A DNA stretch of 64,000 bases from Palsa-1447 sp964414785 (GTDB taxonomy: Bacteria > Verrucomicrobiota > Verrucomicrobiia > Opitutales > Opitutaceae), in the NCBI GenBank assembly GCA_964414785.1, contig CAYPXZ010000001.1, positions 151,209-215,208 of the forward strand, given 5' to 3'. The first letter of the stretch is position 1; each line of letters begins with the position of its first letter. Positions 8,225-17,811 of the stretch are shown piece after piece. The notes beneath the pieces are model-generated. The model was not told the DNA's origin. It worked only from the letters and a program-made list of their open reading frames with translations, and ran no database searches. The translations under genes were made by a program, and so were the position numbers.

Positions 8225-9331
8225 ATGAAAAAGCTACCCCTGCTGGCGCTTGTTCCCGCGCTTCTCTGCCCGGCTTTGTCGTTCGGCCAAGCCGTCACCC
8301 TGCCGCAATTGAGCCCGAAGGCGGTCGTCTCCCAGACGATCGGGATCACCGATGTGACGGTCGCCTACCACAGGCCAAGCGTCCAGAAGCGCGAGGTATG
8401 GGGAAAGCTGGTCCCCTACGGGTTCACGGACCAGGGATTCGGAACCTCAAAGTCGGCGCCGTGGAGGGCGGGCGCGAACGAGACCACCCAGATCTCGTTC
8501 CAGCACGATGTCACGGTCGCGGGGAGTCCGCTCAAGGCAGGAACCTACGGGCTGTTCATGGCGATCGCGCAGGACGGGACCGTGACGGTGATCTTCTCTC
8601 GCGACTCGGCGACCTGGGGGAGCTTCTTCTACGAGGAGGGCAACGACGCGCTCCGCGTTTCGACGAAGTGGGAGGACGCCCCCTTCCACGAGCTGCTGAC
8701 GTACGATTTCACCGACGTCACCAAAAACTCCGCCGTGCTGGCGCTCTCGTGGGAAAAGAAACGGATCCCGGTTCCGATCAAGGTGGACACGGATAGGGAG
8801 GTCGTGGCGTCGCTCAAGGTCGAGATGCGCAATGCGAAAGGATTCCAGTACCAGGCCTGGCTCGCCGCCTCGGGCTACCTCCTGGAGAACAACATCGACC
8901 TGCCGCTCGCGCTTACCTGGGCCGACTTCGCGGCCAACGGACCGTTCATCGGCGAGAAGAACTTCAGCACGCTCTCGAACAAGGCCGACGTGCTCGAAAA
9001 GTTGGGCCGCGCGGCCGAGGCCAATGCCGCCATGGACGAGGCGATGAAGTACGGCCTTGCGACCGAGATCCACCAGTACGGGCGAAAGCAGCTGGCCGAC
9101 CACCACGTCGCCCGGGCAATGGAGGTGTTCAAGCTCAACGCGCAGCTCCACCCCGATGCTTGGCCGGTGAATTACGGGCTGGCACGGGGGTATTCGGCGA
9201 TGGGCGACTTCAAGTCGGCGCTGGACGCCCTCATCAAGGCGCAGGCCCAGGTCCCAGCCGGGGACACGGTCAACGCTGACGCCATCAAGATGAACATCGA
9301 GAAGCTCAGGAAGGGCCAGGACATCAACTAG
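8225..9331 (+). CDS. Secreted DUF2911 protein with helical-repeat C-terminus
   Basis: The 368-residue protein has a clear signal peptide (MKKLPLLALVPALLCPALSF). It is followed by a DUF2911 domain (about residues 25-170) with the characteristic VAYHRPSVQKREVWG, LVPYG and WRAGANETTQI segments. The C-terminal third is helical and TPR-like (LEKLGRAAEANAAMDEAM, ARAMEVFKLNAQLHPD). DUF2911 proteins are common in Bacteroidota and Verrucomicrobiota and have no established function. The ATG at 8225 was preferred to 8183 because it starts exactly at the signal peptide. It stands alone, 78 bases after the sigma gene. Confidence 0.88.
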   Translation: MKKLPLLALVPALLCPALSFGQAVTLPQLSPKAVVSQTIGITDVTVAYHRPSVQKREVWGKLVPYGFTDQGFGTSKSAPWRAGANETTQISFQHDVTVAGSPLKAGTYGLFMAIAQDGTVTVIFSRDSATWGSFFYEEGNDALRVSTKWEDAPFHELLTYDFTDVTKNSAVLALSWEKKRIPVPIKVDTDREVVASLKVEMRNAKGFQYQAWLAASGYLLENNIDLPLALTWADFAANGPFIGEKNFSTLSNKADVLEKLGRAAEANAAMDEAMKYGLATEIHQYGRKQLADHHVARAMEVFKLNAQLHPDAWPVNYGLARGYSAMGDFKSALDALIKAQAQVPAGDTVNADAIKMNIEKLRKGQDIN

Positions 9332-9419
9332 GACCGGCCTCCCCTTTTCGGCGGGGTTGGGATTGCGTGGGGTGCGGCCGCCGCCTAGCGTGGCGACGGT
9401 CCCCCCATCCGTCCCCAAC

Positions 9420-10517
9420 ATGAGCAGAACCCTCCTTTGCACCCTATTCGCGGCGCTTGCCGCGGTCAGCCTGACGGCCGCCGACCAGCCCGCGGCGTCT
9501 CCTCCGGCGAAGAAGTCCATCTGGGGAGGCGTTCCCCACCGCAGGCCCGAACCCAACCCCAAGGCGGGGCTGCTTCCCCGGATATCGGTGAAGGGCAACC
9601 GGTTCGTCGACCCGGCGGGCCAGCCTGTTCTCTTCCGGGGGGTGTCCATCGCGGATCCCGACAAGCTCGCCGAGGAGGGACGATGGAACCGCGAGCTCTT
9701 CGCCGCCGTCAAGGATTTCGGGGCCAACCTGGTCCGGATCCCCGTCCACCCTGCGGCATGGAGGAGCCGCACGAAGGAGGGATACCTCGAGCTTCTCGAC
9801 CAGGCGGTCGACTGGTCCACCGACCTCGGCATCCACGTGATCATAGACTGGCATTCCATCGGCAACCTGGAGACGGGCATGTACCAGGACCCGCAGTACG
9901 ACACCGACAAGCGCGAGACCCTCGATTTCTGGCGCACGATTGCGATGCACTTCCACGGCAACCACACGGTTGCATTCTATGAGCTCTTCAACGAGCCGAC
10001 CCACTACAGCGGCATGCTGGGCGCGATGAGCTGGACCCAGTGGCGCGAGCTCAACGAGGAGATGATCGGCGTCATCCGGTTCTGGGACAAGGATGCGATC
10101 CCGCTGGTCGCCGGATTCGACTGGGCCTACGACCTTACGCCGCTGCGCTACGAGCCGATACGCGCCGAGGGCGTGGGTTACGTCGTCCACCCCTATCCCT
10201 TCAAAAGGCCCCAGCCCTGGGAACCGAGGTGGGAGGAGGACTATGCGTTTGCGGCCGGAAGCTACCCGGTCATCGCGACCGAGATCGGCTTCGGGGTGAA
10301 GCCGGGAGAGGCGGACGACGCAGACCACTACGGAGTGCGGATCACCCGTTTCCTCGAGGAGCGCGGGATCAGCTGGGTGGCGTGGGTGTTTGACCCCCTG
10401 TGGGGCCCCCCGCTGCTGCAGAGTTTCGACGGCTTCGTCCCGTCCGGAAGCGGCGCCTTCTTCAAGAAGGCGATGCACGGGGAGCCGGCGCCGCTGCTGC
10501 AGAAGCCGAAGGGATAG
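9420..10517 (+). CDS. Secreted GH5-family glycoside hydrolase (cellulase-like)
   Basis: This 365-residue secreted protein has a signal peptide (about residues 1-21) and a GH5 TIM barrel. The acid/base Glu192 is in FYELFNEP, the nucleophile Glu288 is in PVIATEIGF, and the conserved strand motif VRIPVH precedes them. GH5 enzymes cleave beta-1,4 glucan, mannan and related links by a retaining mechanism; the exact substrate cannot be read from sequence. An N-terminal spacer (residues 22-50) is Pro/Lys-rich. The ATG at 9420 was chosen because it starts the signal peptide. Confidence 0.9.
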   Translation: MSRTLLCTLFAALAAVSLTAADQPAASPPAKKSIWGGVPHRRPEPNPKAGLLPRISVKGNRFVDPAGQPVLFRGVSIADPDKLAEEGRWNRELFAAVKDFGANLVRIPVHPAAWRSRTKEGYLELLDQAVDWSTDLGIHVIIDWHSIGNLETGMYQDPQYDTDKRETLDFWRTIAMHFHGNHTVAFYELFNEPTHYSGMLGAMSWTQWRELNEEMIGVIRFWDKDAIPLVAGFDWAYDLTPLRYEPIRAEGVGYVVHPYPFKRPQPWEPRWEEDYAFAAGSYPVIATEIGFGVKPGEADDADHYGVRITRFLEERGISWVAWVFDPLWGPPLLQSFDGFVPSGSGAFFKKAMHGEPAPLLQKPKG

Positions 10518-10529
10518 GTCGGGGTCGCG

Positions 10530-12131
10530 CTACCCGGGTCCCGCCTCGGGCCCGGGGCCGCGCTGCAGCGCCAGTAGCCCGACCACGGCCGCCAGCACCG
10601 CGTAGGCGGCCGTCAACTGGAAGGCCAGGGTTCGCCCCACGCCCTCAAGCTCCCAGGGCAGGTACATCCCGCCACCCGGGTCGACGGAATGGATGACGCC
10701 GAAGAGGGTGAGGAGCGCCCCGGCGAGGAGCGTGGAGATCGCCGCCTTGGTCCGCCTGTCGACCAGCGCCGCGAGGAAGCCCGCCCAGATCATCGACGTG
10801 ATGATGAAACCGTTTCCGAGCGCCACGATCACGCCCAGCTCGGGCATCCCCTGCGCCGTCGAGGTGAGCATCTCCCTGAAATGCTCGGGAGCGACATAGG
10901 CCGGATTCCCGAGCTCGATCGCCAGGAGGCGCGCGATGGCCGGGAAGAAGCTGAACACGACCGCCGCGGCGTGGCGTCCCGGCGACGCCTCGAACGCCTG
11001 GGCCGTGATGTCGATCGAGACGAAGACTAGAATCGGCGCCAGGACCGCGAGCGGCACCAACTCCACGAGGTTGGACAAGTAACCGAAGATGCCGCCGAGT
11101 CCGACGAAGACCCCCGTCAGCAGCGTATAGCCGGCGCGCGCGCCCATCTTCTTGTAGGCGGGCTGGCCGATGTAGGGGGTCGTCTGCGCGACCCCGCCGC
11201 AGAGTCCGGCGACAAGCGTCGCGAAGGCCTCGGTCAGCAGGATATCGCGCGTGCTGTAGTCGTCGCCGGCCGCCCGGGCGCTCTCGGTGACGTTGATTCC
11301 GCCGATCACCATCAGAAGCCCGAAGGGAAGGATCAGGGGGAGGTAGGGAACGGTCGAGCGCAGCCCGTCGATGAACCCGAGCGAGGGCATCGGCAGGGCG
11401 AAGCGCAGCGTGAGGGCGCCCGGGGCCCGGTATCCCGGCCCCGCCAGGCCCAGGGGCCCGAGAGTGTAGTAGAGGGCCAGCCCGAGCAGCACCGCCGCGA
11501 GGACGCCCGGGACCTTCCCCGGGAGCAGCCCCTTTGCGACGACGGAATACAGGACCACCCCGAGGGTCACGAAACCCACGATCGGCACCTGCATCACCTC
11601 GACGATCGGGATGAAGCCGATCAGCATGAGGGCGATGGCGGCGATCGATCCGAGGAGCCCCGCCCGCGGTATCACGCGCCCGACCCAGGCGCCGGCGAAC
11701 GAGAGGGCGAACTTGAGCAGCCCCATCACCATCATGGAGGCCATTCCGAGGTGCCAGGTGGCGATCGCCGCGGCATGCTCGTCGAGGCCCGACTGCTTGA
11801 ACTTGGAGAACGCGGGCCCGAGCACGAGGAGCGCGAGGCCGATGGTCGTCGGCGTGTCGATCCCGAGCGGCATCGCCGTCACGTCGAATCGGCCGGTCCT
11901 TCGGGAAAGGCGCACGGCCATCCACGTGTAGACGAGGTCCCCCACGAGGACCCCGAGCGCCGTCCCCGGGAACATGCGGGTGAACACGATGTCGGCCGGG
12001 AACTTGAAGAGGCCCACGAGCACCGTCGCCAGGAACGCCATGACCGCGAGGTTGTCCACGACCAGGCCGAAGAATCCGTTGAGGTCGCCGGCCACGGACC
12101 AGCGGCGTTGGGAGTGGGCGCTCGGCACGGG
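10530..12131 (-). CDS. NCS2-type purine/uracil permease family protein
   Basis: This is a polytopic inner-membrane transporter of about 533 residues with some 12-14 hydrophobic segments. The N-terminal DLNGFFGLVVDNLAVM and the half-helix region TAMPLGIDTPTTIGLAL mark an NCS2-like permease related to AzgA and xanthine/uracil carriers. Substrate is unknown. The start is uncertain. An ATG at 12242 would overlap the divergent gene's start and add low-complexity basic residues, so I chose the GTG at 12131, which has GGAG just upstream; another GTG lies at 12098. No metabolic partner gene lies beside it. Confidence 0.82.
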   Translation of the reverse strand, partial: PVPSAHSQRRWSVAGDLNGFFGLVVDNLAVMAFLATVLVGLFKFPADIVFTRMFPGTALGVLVGDLVYTWMAVRLSRRTGRFDVTAMPLGIDTPTTIGLALLVLGPAFSKFKQSGLDEHAAAIATWHLGMASMMVMGLLKFALSFAGAWVGRVIPRAGLLGSIAAIALMLIGFIPIVEVMQVPIVGFVTLGVVLYSVVAKGLLPGKVPGVLAAVLLGLALYYTLGPLGLAGPGYRAPGALTLRFALPMPSLGFIDGLRSTVPYLPLILPFGLLMVIGGINVTESARAAGDDYSTRDILLTEAFATLVAGLCGGVAQTTPYIGQPAYKKMGARAGYTLLTGVFVGLGGIFGYLSNLVELVPLAVLAPILVFVSIDITAQAFEASPGRHAAAVVFSFFPAIARLLAIELGNPAYVAPEHFREMLTSTAQGMPELGVIVALGNGFIITSMIWAGFLAALVDRRTKAAISTLLAGALLTLFGVIHSVDPGGGMYLPWELEGVGRTLAFQLTAAYAVLAAVVGLLALQRGPGPEAGPG

Positions 12132-12233
12132 CTCCGAGAAAAGCCTTTTCCGGCGACATTGCAAAGGCTGAGTGGGCGGGCCGGATTTCTTTCTCCTTTT
12201 GGGGGTCGCGCGCGCCCTGTAGGGTGGGGGGCC

Positions 12234-13391
12234 ATGACCCATGAATCGTCCCAGCCCGCGCGAGGCGGCGCGGCCCTGCTTCTTGGCGCGTTCCTCTGGG
12301 CCGCCGGCCCCCTCCTCGCCGCGGAGCCCGTGAGAATCGGCTTCTTCATGTCGATCACGGGGCGCGACGCGTCCTTCGGCGAGGCTTCGCTCGCCGGGGC
12401 GAGGATTGCCGTGGACGAGATCAACGGGGCGGGTGGGGTCCTCGGGCGGCGGGTCGAGCTCGTGGTCGAGGACGACCGTTCGCTGGCTGGGGAATCCGCC
12501 ACGGCCGCGAAGAAGCTCATCTCGCGCGACCGGGTCGTCGCTCTGGTTGGCGAGTGCTCTTCAGCCAGGACACTTGAGGCCGCCGTCGTGTCCCAGGCGA
12601 GCGGCATACCGCTCGTGACGCCGGCGTCCACGAGCCCCAGGGTGACGCAGGTCGGGGACACGGTATTTCGGGTGTGCTTTATCGACTCCTTCCAGGGGGA
12701 GGTCATGGCCACATTCGCCAGGAGGAGGCTCGGCCTGCGCCGCGCCGCGCTATTGATCGACTCGACGGCTCCCTACTCCGTCGGCCTTGCCGACTATTTT
12801 TCCAGGACGTTCACCGCGCTCGGCGGCGAGGTCGTGGCCAGCCAGAAGTACGCCGGCACCGACACGGACTTCCGGGCGCAGCTTACCGCCATCCGCGCCG
12901 CAGCGCCCGACGCCCTCTTTCTGCCCGGTTACTATGTCGCCGCCGGGCTCGTCGCCCGCCAGGCGCGCGACCTGGGGCTCGGGGCGACTCTCCTGGGTGG
13001 GGACGGATTCGAGGCGCCCCAGCTCCTTGAGATCGGCGGCGCCGCGCTCGAGGGTGCCTGTTACTCAACCCACTTTGCCGCGGAGAACACGGGGCCCGTA
13101 TCGCGGGCGTTCGTCGAGAGGTTCCAGCGGAGGTTCGGCACCGTGCCCAACGGGCTAGCGGCCCTCACCTACGACGCCGTGAGGCTCGTTGCGGACGCCA
13201 TAGGCAGGGCCGGCACCACGGAGAGGACGGCCCTGCGGCGAGCGCTGGCCTCGACCCGGGGATTCCCCGGCGCGACAGGCATGACGACCATCAACGCCAA
13301 CCGCGACGCCGACAAGGACGCCGCCATAATAACGGTGCGCAACGGAAGGCTCACGTTCGTCGAGACCATCCGGCCCGAGGCCCGCAACTAG
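12234..13391 (+). CDS. Branched-chain amino-acid-type ABC transporter substrate-binding protein (LivJ-like)
   Basis: The 385-residue periplasmic binding protein has a signal region (about residues 12-30). Type-1 periplasmic-binding folds follow, with typical LivJ/AmtC-like segments: VRIGFFMSITGRDASFGEAS, INGAGGVLGRRVELVVEDD, PLVTPASTSPRVT and FRAQLTAIRAAAPDALFLPG. Such proteins bind amino acids, amides or aromatic acids. No permease or ATPase gene is adjacent, so it may serve a distant transporter or a sensory role. Its TAG stop overlaps the TAG stop of the convergent GH127 gene within a shared CTAG. Confidence 0.88.
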   Translation: MTHESSQPARGGAALLLGAFLWAAGPLLAAEPVRIGFFMSITGRDASFGEASLAGARIAVDEINGAGGVLGRRVELVVEDDRSLAGESATAAKKLISRDRVVALVGECSSARTLEAAVVSQASGIPLVTPASTSPRVTQVGDTVFRVCFIDSFQGEVMATFARRRLGLRRAALLIDSTAPYSVGLADYFSRTFTALGGEVVASQKYAGTDTDFRAQLTAIRAAAPDALFLPGYYVAAGLVARQARDLGLGATLLGGDGFEAPQLLEIGGAALEGACYSTHFAAENTGPVSRAFVERFQRRFGTVPNGLAALTYDAVRLVADAIGRAGTTERTALRRALASTRGFPGATGMTTINANRDADKDAAIITVRNGRLTFVETIRPEARN

Positions 13392-15328
13392 TTGGAGGCC
13401 GACACGGGCGCCGTGCGGGACATCCACTGCATCTGCGTGAGGACGTCCCAGTATACGTTGTAGCGGTCGTAGCTGACCTGCCAGAACGGCAGGAGCGTGA
13501 CGTCCGATGGCTTCCCGAGTCCGACCGTGTGAAACTCAAGCGGCTTGTCCTTGGAGCGCGCAACGAAGGCCTCGACAGGGGCGTCGCCCCGGACGAGGAG
13601 CGGAACCTTGAGGGAGTCCTCCCTGAAGTTGTCGTAGGCGCCGCGGGCGTAGGGCGCGGTGGCGGTCCTCGGCGCCGGCCCCAGGTCGGCCGCCAGCACG
13701 ACAGGGCCGTAGAGGAACGCGACCCTGGAGGGATCGTCGGGCGTCGACTCGGTCCTTACGGCCATCGGGATCGTGACCTCGAGGCGGTCCCCCTTCTTCC
13801 AGTCCCGATCGATCGCCGCATAGGTGCCCGGAGTCCCCGCCACCTTCAGACTCCTGCCGTTCAGCCTGAAGCTCACGTCCGACGAGGCCCACCCGGGGCA
13901 CCTCACCCGAAGGGTCAGGCGTGAGCTGGGCCTGGAGGCGAAGACAAGCGCGGTCGTCCCATTCACCGGGTAGTCCGTCTGCTGGAGCAGGAGGAGAGCC
14001 TTGTCGGCCCAGGCCAGCGACGACGGGATGAAAAGGTTCACATAGAGGTCGTCGCTTCCGCGCGAGTAGATGAATTCGCCGTACTTCGTGTGATTCTCCA
14101 TTCCCGTTCCCACGCAGCACCAGAACGAGTCGAAGGGTGTGCTGTAGGTCTTGAAGAAGCCGGGCTGGAGCGACATGAAGTACGTGAACATCCCCCGCTC
14201 GGGGTCCTGGGATGCGAGGATGTGGTTGTAGAGGGCGCGCTCGTAGAAGTCCGCCTGATCGGCCCCGGGTTTCCACCCGAACACGTGCTCCGTCAGCTTG
14301 AGCATGTTGTAGGTGTTGCAGGTCTCCGCGGTGTCGGGGCCGATGGCGTGCGACAGCCCGACCCTCTCGCGGAAGAACTCGTTCCTCGTGTTCCCGCCGA
14401 TGACGTACGAGTAGTGGTGGGCCACGAGGTCCCAGAATTGGTCCGCGACGGCGCGCGCATCGGTGTCGCCCGTGACCTCGTACGTGCGGGCCTCCCCGAT
14501 GATCTTGGGGATCTGCGTGTTCCCATGAAGGCCGACGAGGACGTCGCGGCGGGCGAGCAGGGGTTCGAACAGCGCCCTGTGGTAGAAGCGCCGGGAGGCC
14601 TCAAGGCAGCGCGTGTCTCCCGTCAGCGCGTAGAGCTCCACCAGGGTGTCCATCATGCCCCCCTGCTCGACCTCCAGCATCAGCTGGACCTGCGAAGGCG
14701 TGAGCGCTGAGGTCATCCGGTCGGTCCACCCAGCCAGCCTGAGTGCGATGTCCCGGGCCTGGGTGTTGCCTGCCAGGATCCATGCGTCCTTCAGCCCGTT
14801 GAGCACCTTGTGCTCCGTGTACCAGGGGGCCCAGGCGCGTCCCTTGAACTCGTGCGGGCCCTGGAGCTCGACGATGCCCCTGCCAAGGTTGCGCAGGGTC
14901 CCGATCTCAAGGGGGGGCAGGGCGCCCACGTAGCCGTCGCCAATCGAGGCCTGGCACAGTGCAAGTTCCGACACGATGTAGTTGATCCGCTCGAGGAACC
15001 GCTTGTCGCCGGTCGCCGCATACTGCTGCGAGAGCGCGGTGAGGTAGTGCCCGAGCGTGTGCCCGGCGAGCCCTGTCTGCTCCCAGCCCCCGTAGCATTC
15101 TGCCTTCGGGGCGAGTCCCGCGCTGCTCCGGAAGGAGTGCAGGAGGCGGTCCGGCTCAAGGGAAAGGAGGTAGTCGGCGTTGCGGTCCATCGCCCTCTTG
15201 AAGGGGCCGTCGAGAAGCTTCACGTCCGCCAGGGGAAACGGGCGCGCGGCCGGCGAGAACGCCGGCGTGACGGTCCCGGCCCGCAGCGCGCAGGCGAACA
15301 CAAGGAGGAGGGCGAGGCGGAAGTGCAT
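13388..15328 (-). CDS. Secreted GH127 beta-L-arabinofuranosidase-like hydrolase
   Basis: The 646-residue secreted protein has a signal peptide (MHFRLALLLVFACALRAG) and the (alpha/alpha)6-barrel of GH127. The signature FWCCVGTGMENHTKYGEFIY carries the cysteines and glutamate that, in characterised GH127 enzymes, form the zinc-linked catalytic Cys site. ETCNTYNMLKLTEHVF and GLAGHTLGHYLTALSQQYA are further family hallmarks. The enzyme would release L-arabinofuranose from arabinan or hydroxyproline-linked glycans, feeding the araBAD genes 9 kb away. The ATG at 15328 was taken over 15349 because it begins the signal peptide. Confidence 0.9.
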   Translation of the reverse strand: MHFRLALLLVFACALRAGTVTPAFSPAARPFPLADVKLLDGPFKRAMDRNADYLLSLEPDRLLHSFRSSAGLAPKAECYGGWEQTGLAGHTLGHYLTALSQQYAATGDKRFLERINYIVSELALCQASIGDGYVGALPPLEIGTLRNLGRGIVELQGPHEFKGRAWAPWYTEHKVLNGLKDAWILAGNTQARDIALRLAGWTDRMTSALTPSQVQLMLEVEQGGMMDTLVELYALTGDTRCLEASRRFYHRALFEPLLARRDVLVGLHGNTQIPKIIGEARTYEVTGDTDARAVADQFWDLVAHHYSYVIGGNTRNEFFRERVGLSHAIGPDTAETCNTYNMLKLTEHVFGWKPGADQADFYERALYNHILASQDPERGMFTYFMSLQPGFFKTYSTPFDSFWCCVGTGMENHTKYGEFIYSRGSDDLYVNLFIPSSLAWADKALLLLQQTDYPVNGTTALVFASRPSSRLTLRVRCPGWASSDVSFRLNGRSLKVAGTPGTYAAIDRDWKKGDRLEVTIPMAVRTESTPDDPSRVAFLYGPVVLAADLGPAPRTATAPYARGAYDNFREDSLKVPLLVRGDAPVEAFVARSKDKPLEFHTVGLGKPSDVTLLPFWQVSYDRYNVYWDVLTQMQWMSRTAPVSASN

Positions 15329-15407
15329 GGGGGCGATGTCCCGGGGCAATGTTGCGGATCAAGGGTCCCTTGGCCAGTGTTTCCCTCCCTGCCTGGGCGC
15401 GGCGGGA

Positions 15408-17150
15408 CTACTCGGTCCCCTCGATGGAGAAGACCTCGACCGGCTCGTCGCGGCCCCGCACGGGGGCCGCGCCCAGGTCGCGCACCCTGTAGCGCCCGCG
15501 CGCGGCGCGCAGGGTCGAGGCGCTGACCAGGATGTCCGCCTTGAACTGGGACATCCGGGTCAGGTCCTGCAGCCGCGCGGCCACGTTGACGCCGTCGCCC
15601 ACCACCGAGTAGTTGAGCCGCCTCGACGAGCCGATGTTGCCCGCGATGATCCGCGCCGTGTTGATCCCGATGCCAAACGAGAGCTTGGCCCGGCCCTCCG
15701 TTGTGAGCTCGGCGTTGAGCCTCGCCAGGGCGGACTTCATCTCCAGGGCGGCAAGGATGGCGTTGTCCGCGTGCCCCGGCTGCTCCACCGGCGCGCCGAA
15801 GAGGGCCATGATCGCGTCGCCGATGTACTTGTCCACGATCCCGCGGTAAATCTCGACGATCCCGCTCATGCGGTCGAAATACCGGTTAAGGAGCGTGAGG
15901 ACCTCGCGGGGCGGCATGGACTCGCTCAGCCGGGTGAAGCTTCTCAGGTCGACGAAGAGGACCGTCACCTCGCGCTCCTCGCCGCCGAGCGCGCCGCCGT
16001 CGCGCAGCAGCTGCGCGGCGACCTCGGGCGAGACGTTCTTGTCGAGGAGGTCCCTGACGCGGTCGCGCTCAGCGAGGCCCTCGCTCATCCGGTTGAAGGC
16101 GGTCGCCAGCTGGCCGATCTCGTCGACCCGGTCCAGCCGCAGGCGGCTCGTGTAGTCGCCGCCCGCGATGACCTCGGTGTGCCTGGCGAGGGCCCTCAGG
16201 GGATTGCTCAGGTTCAGGGCGAACACCGGGGCGATCAGGGCGGCGGCCGCCAGCGAGGCCAGGAAGAGGATGAGCAGGAACCGCTCGAGCTGGCGGGATG
16301 GGGCGAGCTCGGCCTCAAGCGAACGCTGGAGCGCAATGGACGCGCTGCCGGGGGTGATCAGGGGAAGGAGCGGGCGGTAGGCCGTGACGTAGGATTCGCC
16401 CCCGACGCCCACGGTCATGATCCCCTCGGTGACCGACGGGGGGGCCGATGACTTTGCGGCCCCCTCCTGCAGGGTGGACTCGACGGGCTGCATGTCGGCG
16501 CCCCGCCCATAGTAGAAGGTCACCTCAAGCTGGGCGTCCGACTTGAGCTCAGTGGCGAACGTGTGGTCGATCGGCAGCGCAAGCCCGATCCAGGCGACGA
16601 TCTCCGGCTTCGGCGCATAGATGGGGACGACGAGCAGCGCGTAGAGCTTTCCGCCGGCTCCGTCCGGCGGGAGCCGCGCGAATCCCTTCGCCTTGGGGTC
16701 GTCCACGGTTTCCGCGACCTTCACGAGGTCCTGGAACGGCTTGAGCGCGGCCCCGGGAAGGGCCCCGCCGGTGTCCCCGATCCTCTGTCCATCGGGCGAG
16801 AGGAGCGCCATGAAGGGGACCCCCATGCGCACGCTGTAGGACTGGAGCGCCGAGCGCACCGTCGCCGGATCGGGCTGCTCCTTGAGGAAGAGCTGGCGGA
16901 TCGAGTAGTCGTCGGACATGAGCGCGGCCCTTCCCGAGAGCTCGTCCAGCCTCGCGTCGACCCGCTTCGTGAAGAGCAGCGTGCCCTGCCTCAGGCTCTC
17001 GTTGATGCGCTCAAGGGCGTTCGCGCGGTTCGCCCTGCGGACAAAGAGGTAGTCGGCGCACTGCGCGGCCGCCACGAGCCCCGCGATCAGCAGGAGGAGC
17101 CGGGTGCCGAATCGCCGGAACTGCGGCAGTCTAGGTCCGGTGGATCCCAA
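15408..17150 (-). CDS. Membrane class III adenylate/guanylate cyclase with periplasmic sensor and HAMP domain
   Basis: The 580-residue signalling enzyme should make cAMP (or cGMP) in response to an extracytoplasmic signal. It has a TM helix at residues 16-37, a periplasmic domain to about 290, a second TM helix at 290-313, and HAMP at 315-365 (NPLRALARHTEVIAGGDYTS). The cyclase catalytic domain runs from 395 to the end. Metal-binding Asp401 (FVDLRSFT) and Asp445, the purine-reading Lys441 (DKYIGDAIMALFG) and the transition-state Asn/Arg in GDGVNVAARL are all present, so it should be active. It starts eight bases after the cupredoxin gene and is the third gene of a three-gene operon. Confidence 0.92.
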   Translation of the reverse strand: MGSTGPRLPQFRRFGTRLLLLIAGLVAAAQCADYLFVRRANRANALERINESLRQGTLLFTKRVDARLDELSGRAALMSDDYSIRQLFLKEQPDPATVRSALQSYSVRMGVPFMALLSPDGQRIGDTGGALPGAALKPFQDLVKVAETVDDPKAKGFARLPPDGAGGKLYALLVVPIYAPKPEIVAWIGLALPIDHTFATELKSDAQLEVTFYYGRGADMQPVESTLQEGAAKSSAPPSVTEGIMTVGVGGESYVTAYRPLLPLITPGSASIALQRSLEAELAPSRQLERFLLILFLASLAAAALIAPVFALNLSNPLRALARHTEVIAGGDYTSRLRLDRVDEIGQLATAFNRMSEGLAERDRVRDLLDKNVSPEVAAQLLRDGGALGGEEREVTVLFVDLRSFTRLSESMPPREVLTLLNRYFDRMSGIVEIYRGIVDKYIGDAIMALFGAPVEQPGHADNAILAALEMKSALARLNAELTTEGRAKLSFGIGINTARIIAGNIGSSRRLNYSVVGDGVNVAARLQDLTRMSQFKADILVSASTLRAARGRYRVRDLGAAPVRGRDEPVEVFSIEGTE

Positions 17151-17157
17151 GGGGCCC

Positions 17158-17811
17158 TTACTTGTAGTCGGCGCTCCCCGCGTCGGGGGCGCGCCGGATG
17201 CGCCTGTCCGGGCGCAGCGTCACCGAGACGACCTGGGTCGTGTCGCCGGATTCGAGGATGGTGATCTCGCGCCCGACCTTGCCGGCGAGCCGCGGGTGCC
17301 AGACCTCGAGGCGGTAGCGCCCCGGGGGCAGCCCGGCGATGTCCGCGGTCCCGTCGGCGCCGGTCTTCGCAAAATACGGGGTGGAGAGGACGAACACGTA
17401 GGCGACCATCCAGTCGTGGATGTTGCAGCCGAGCGTGACGGGGCCCGGATGGTCGAAGACGATGGTCGCCGTGGACTCCCCTATGTACAGGGGGATCTCG
17501 AACTTCTTCGCGGGCGAGACCGAGTAGACGTGGTGCTGGACGTTGTCCCTGTTAGGGAAGACGACGCGCGTGCCGACGACCACCGGGGTGACGTAGGGGT
17601 CGAACTCCTGGTCGTGCTGGGTGATGGCCACGGGCTCTGCGGGCGGGTGGACCTCGACCGCCGAGTCGAGCGCCTGCACGTACGCGACGGCGTCGGGGAC
17701 CGGGCTTCCCGCGGGGTCCTTGGTGACGACCCGCACGGTCCCTGCGGCGTGGACGGCCAGTGCGGAAGCGGCCACGAGCGCGACTGCGACAAAGCGGTTA
17801 GGGGAGGGCAT
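17158..17811 (-). CDS. Secreted cupredoxin-like protein with carboxypeptidase-regulatory-like fold
   Basis: This is a 217-residue exported protein, annotated in relatives as a methylamine-utilisation or plastocyanin-like protein. A signal peptide (residues 1-22) precedes a cupredoxin-type domain with His93/His94 (NVQHHVYSV) and the loop Cys129-Asn-Ile-His132-Asp-Trp-Met135. Together these make a plausible type-1 copper site. A short beta-sandwich tail follows (GTADIAGLPPGRYRLEVWHP), as in carboxypeptidase regulatory domains. Its ATG overlaps the stop of the upstream barrel gene by one base (TAATG), implying translational coupling. No methylamine dehydrogenase genes are near, so an electron-transfer or copper-sensing role with the cyclase is more likely than methylamine use (inference). 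Confidence 0.8.
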   Translation of the reverse strand: MPSPNRFVAVALVAASALAVHAAGTVRVVTKDPAGSPVPDAVAYVQALDSAVEVHPPAEPVAITQHDQEFDPYVTPVVVGTRVVFPNRDNVQHHVYSVSPAKKFEIPLYIGESTATIVFDHPGPVTLGCNIHDWMVAYVFVLSTPYFAKTGADGTADIAGLPPGRYRLEVWHPRLAGKVGREITILESGDTTQVVSVTLRPDRRIRRAPDAGSADYK

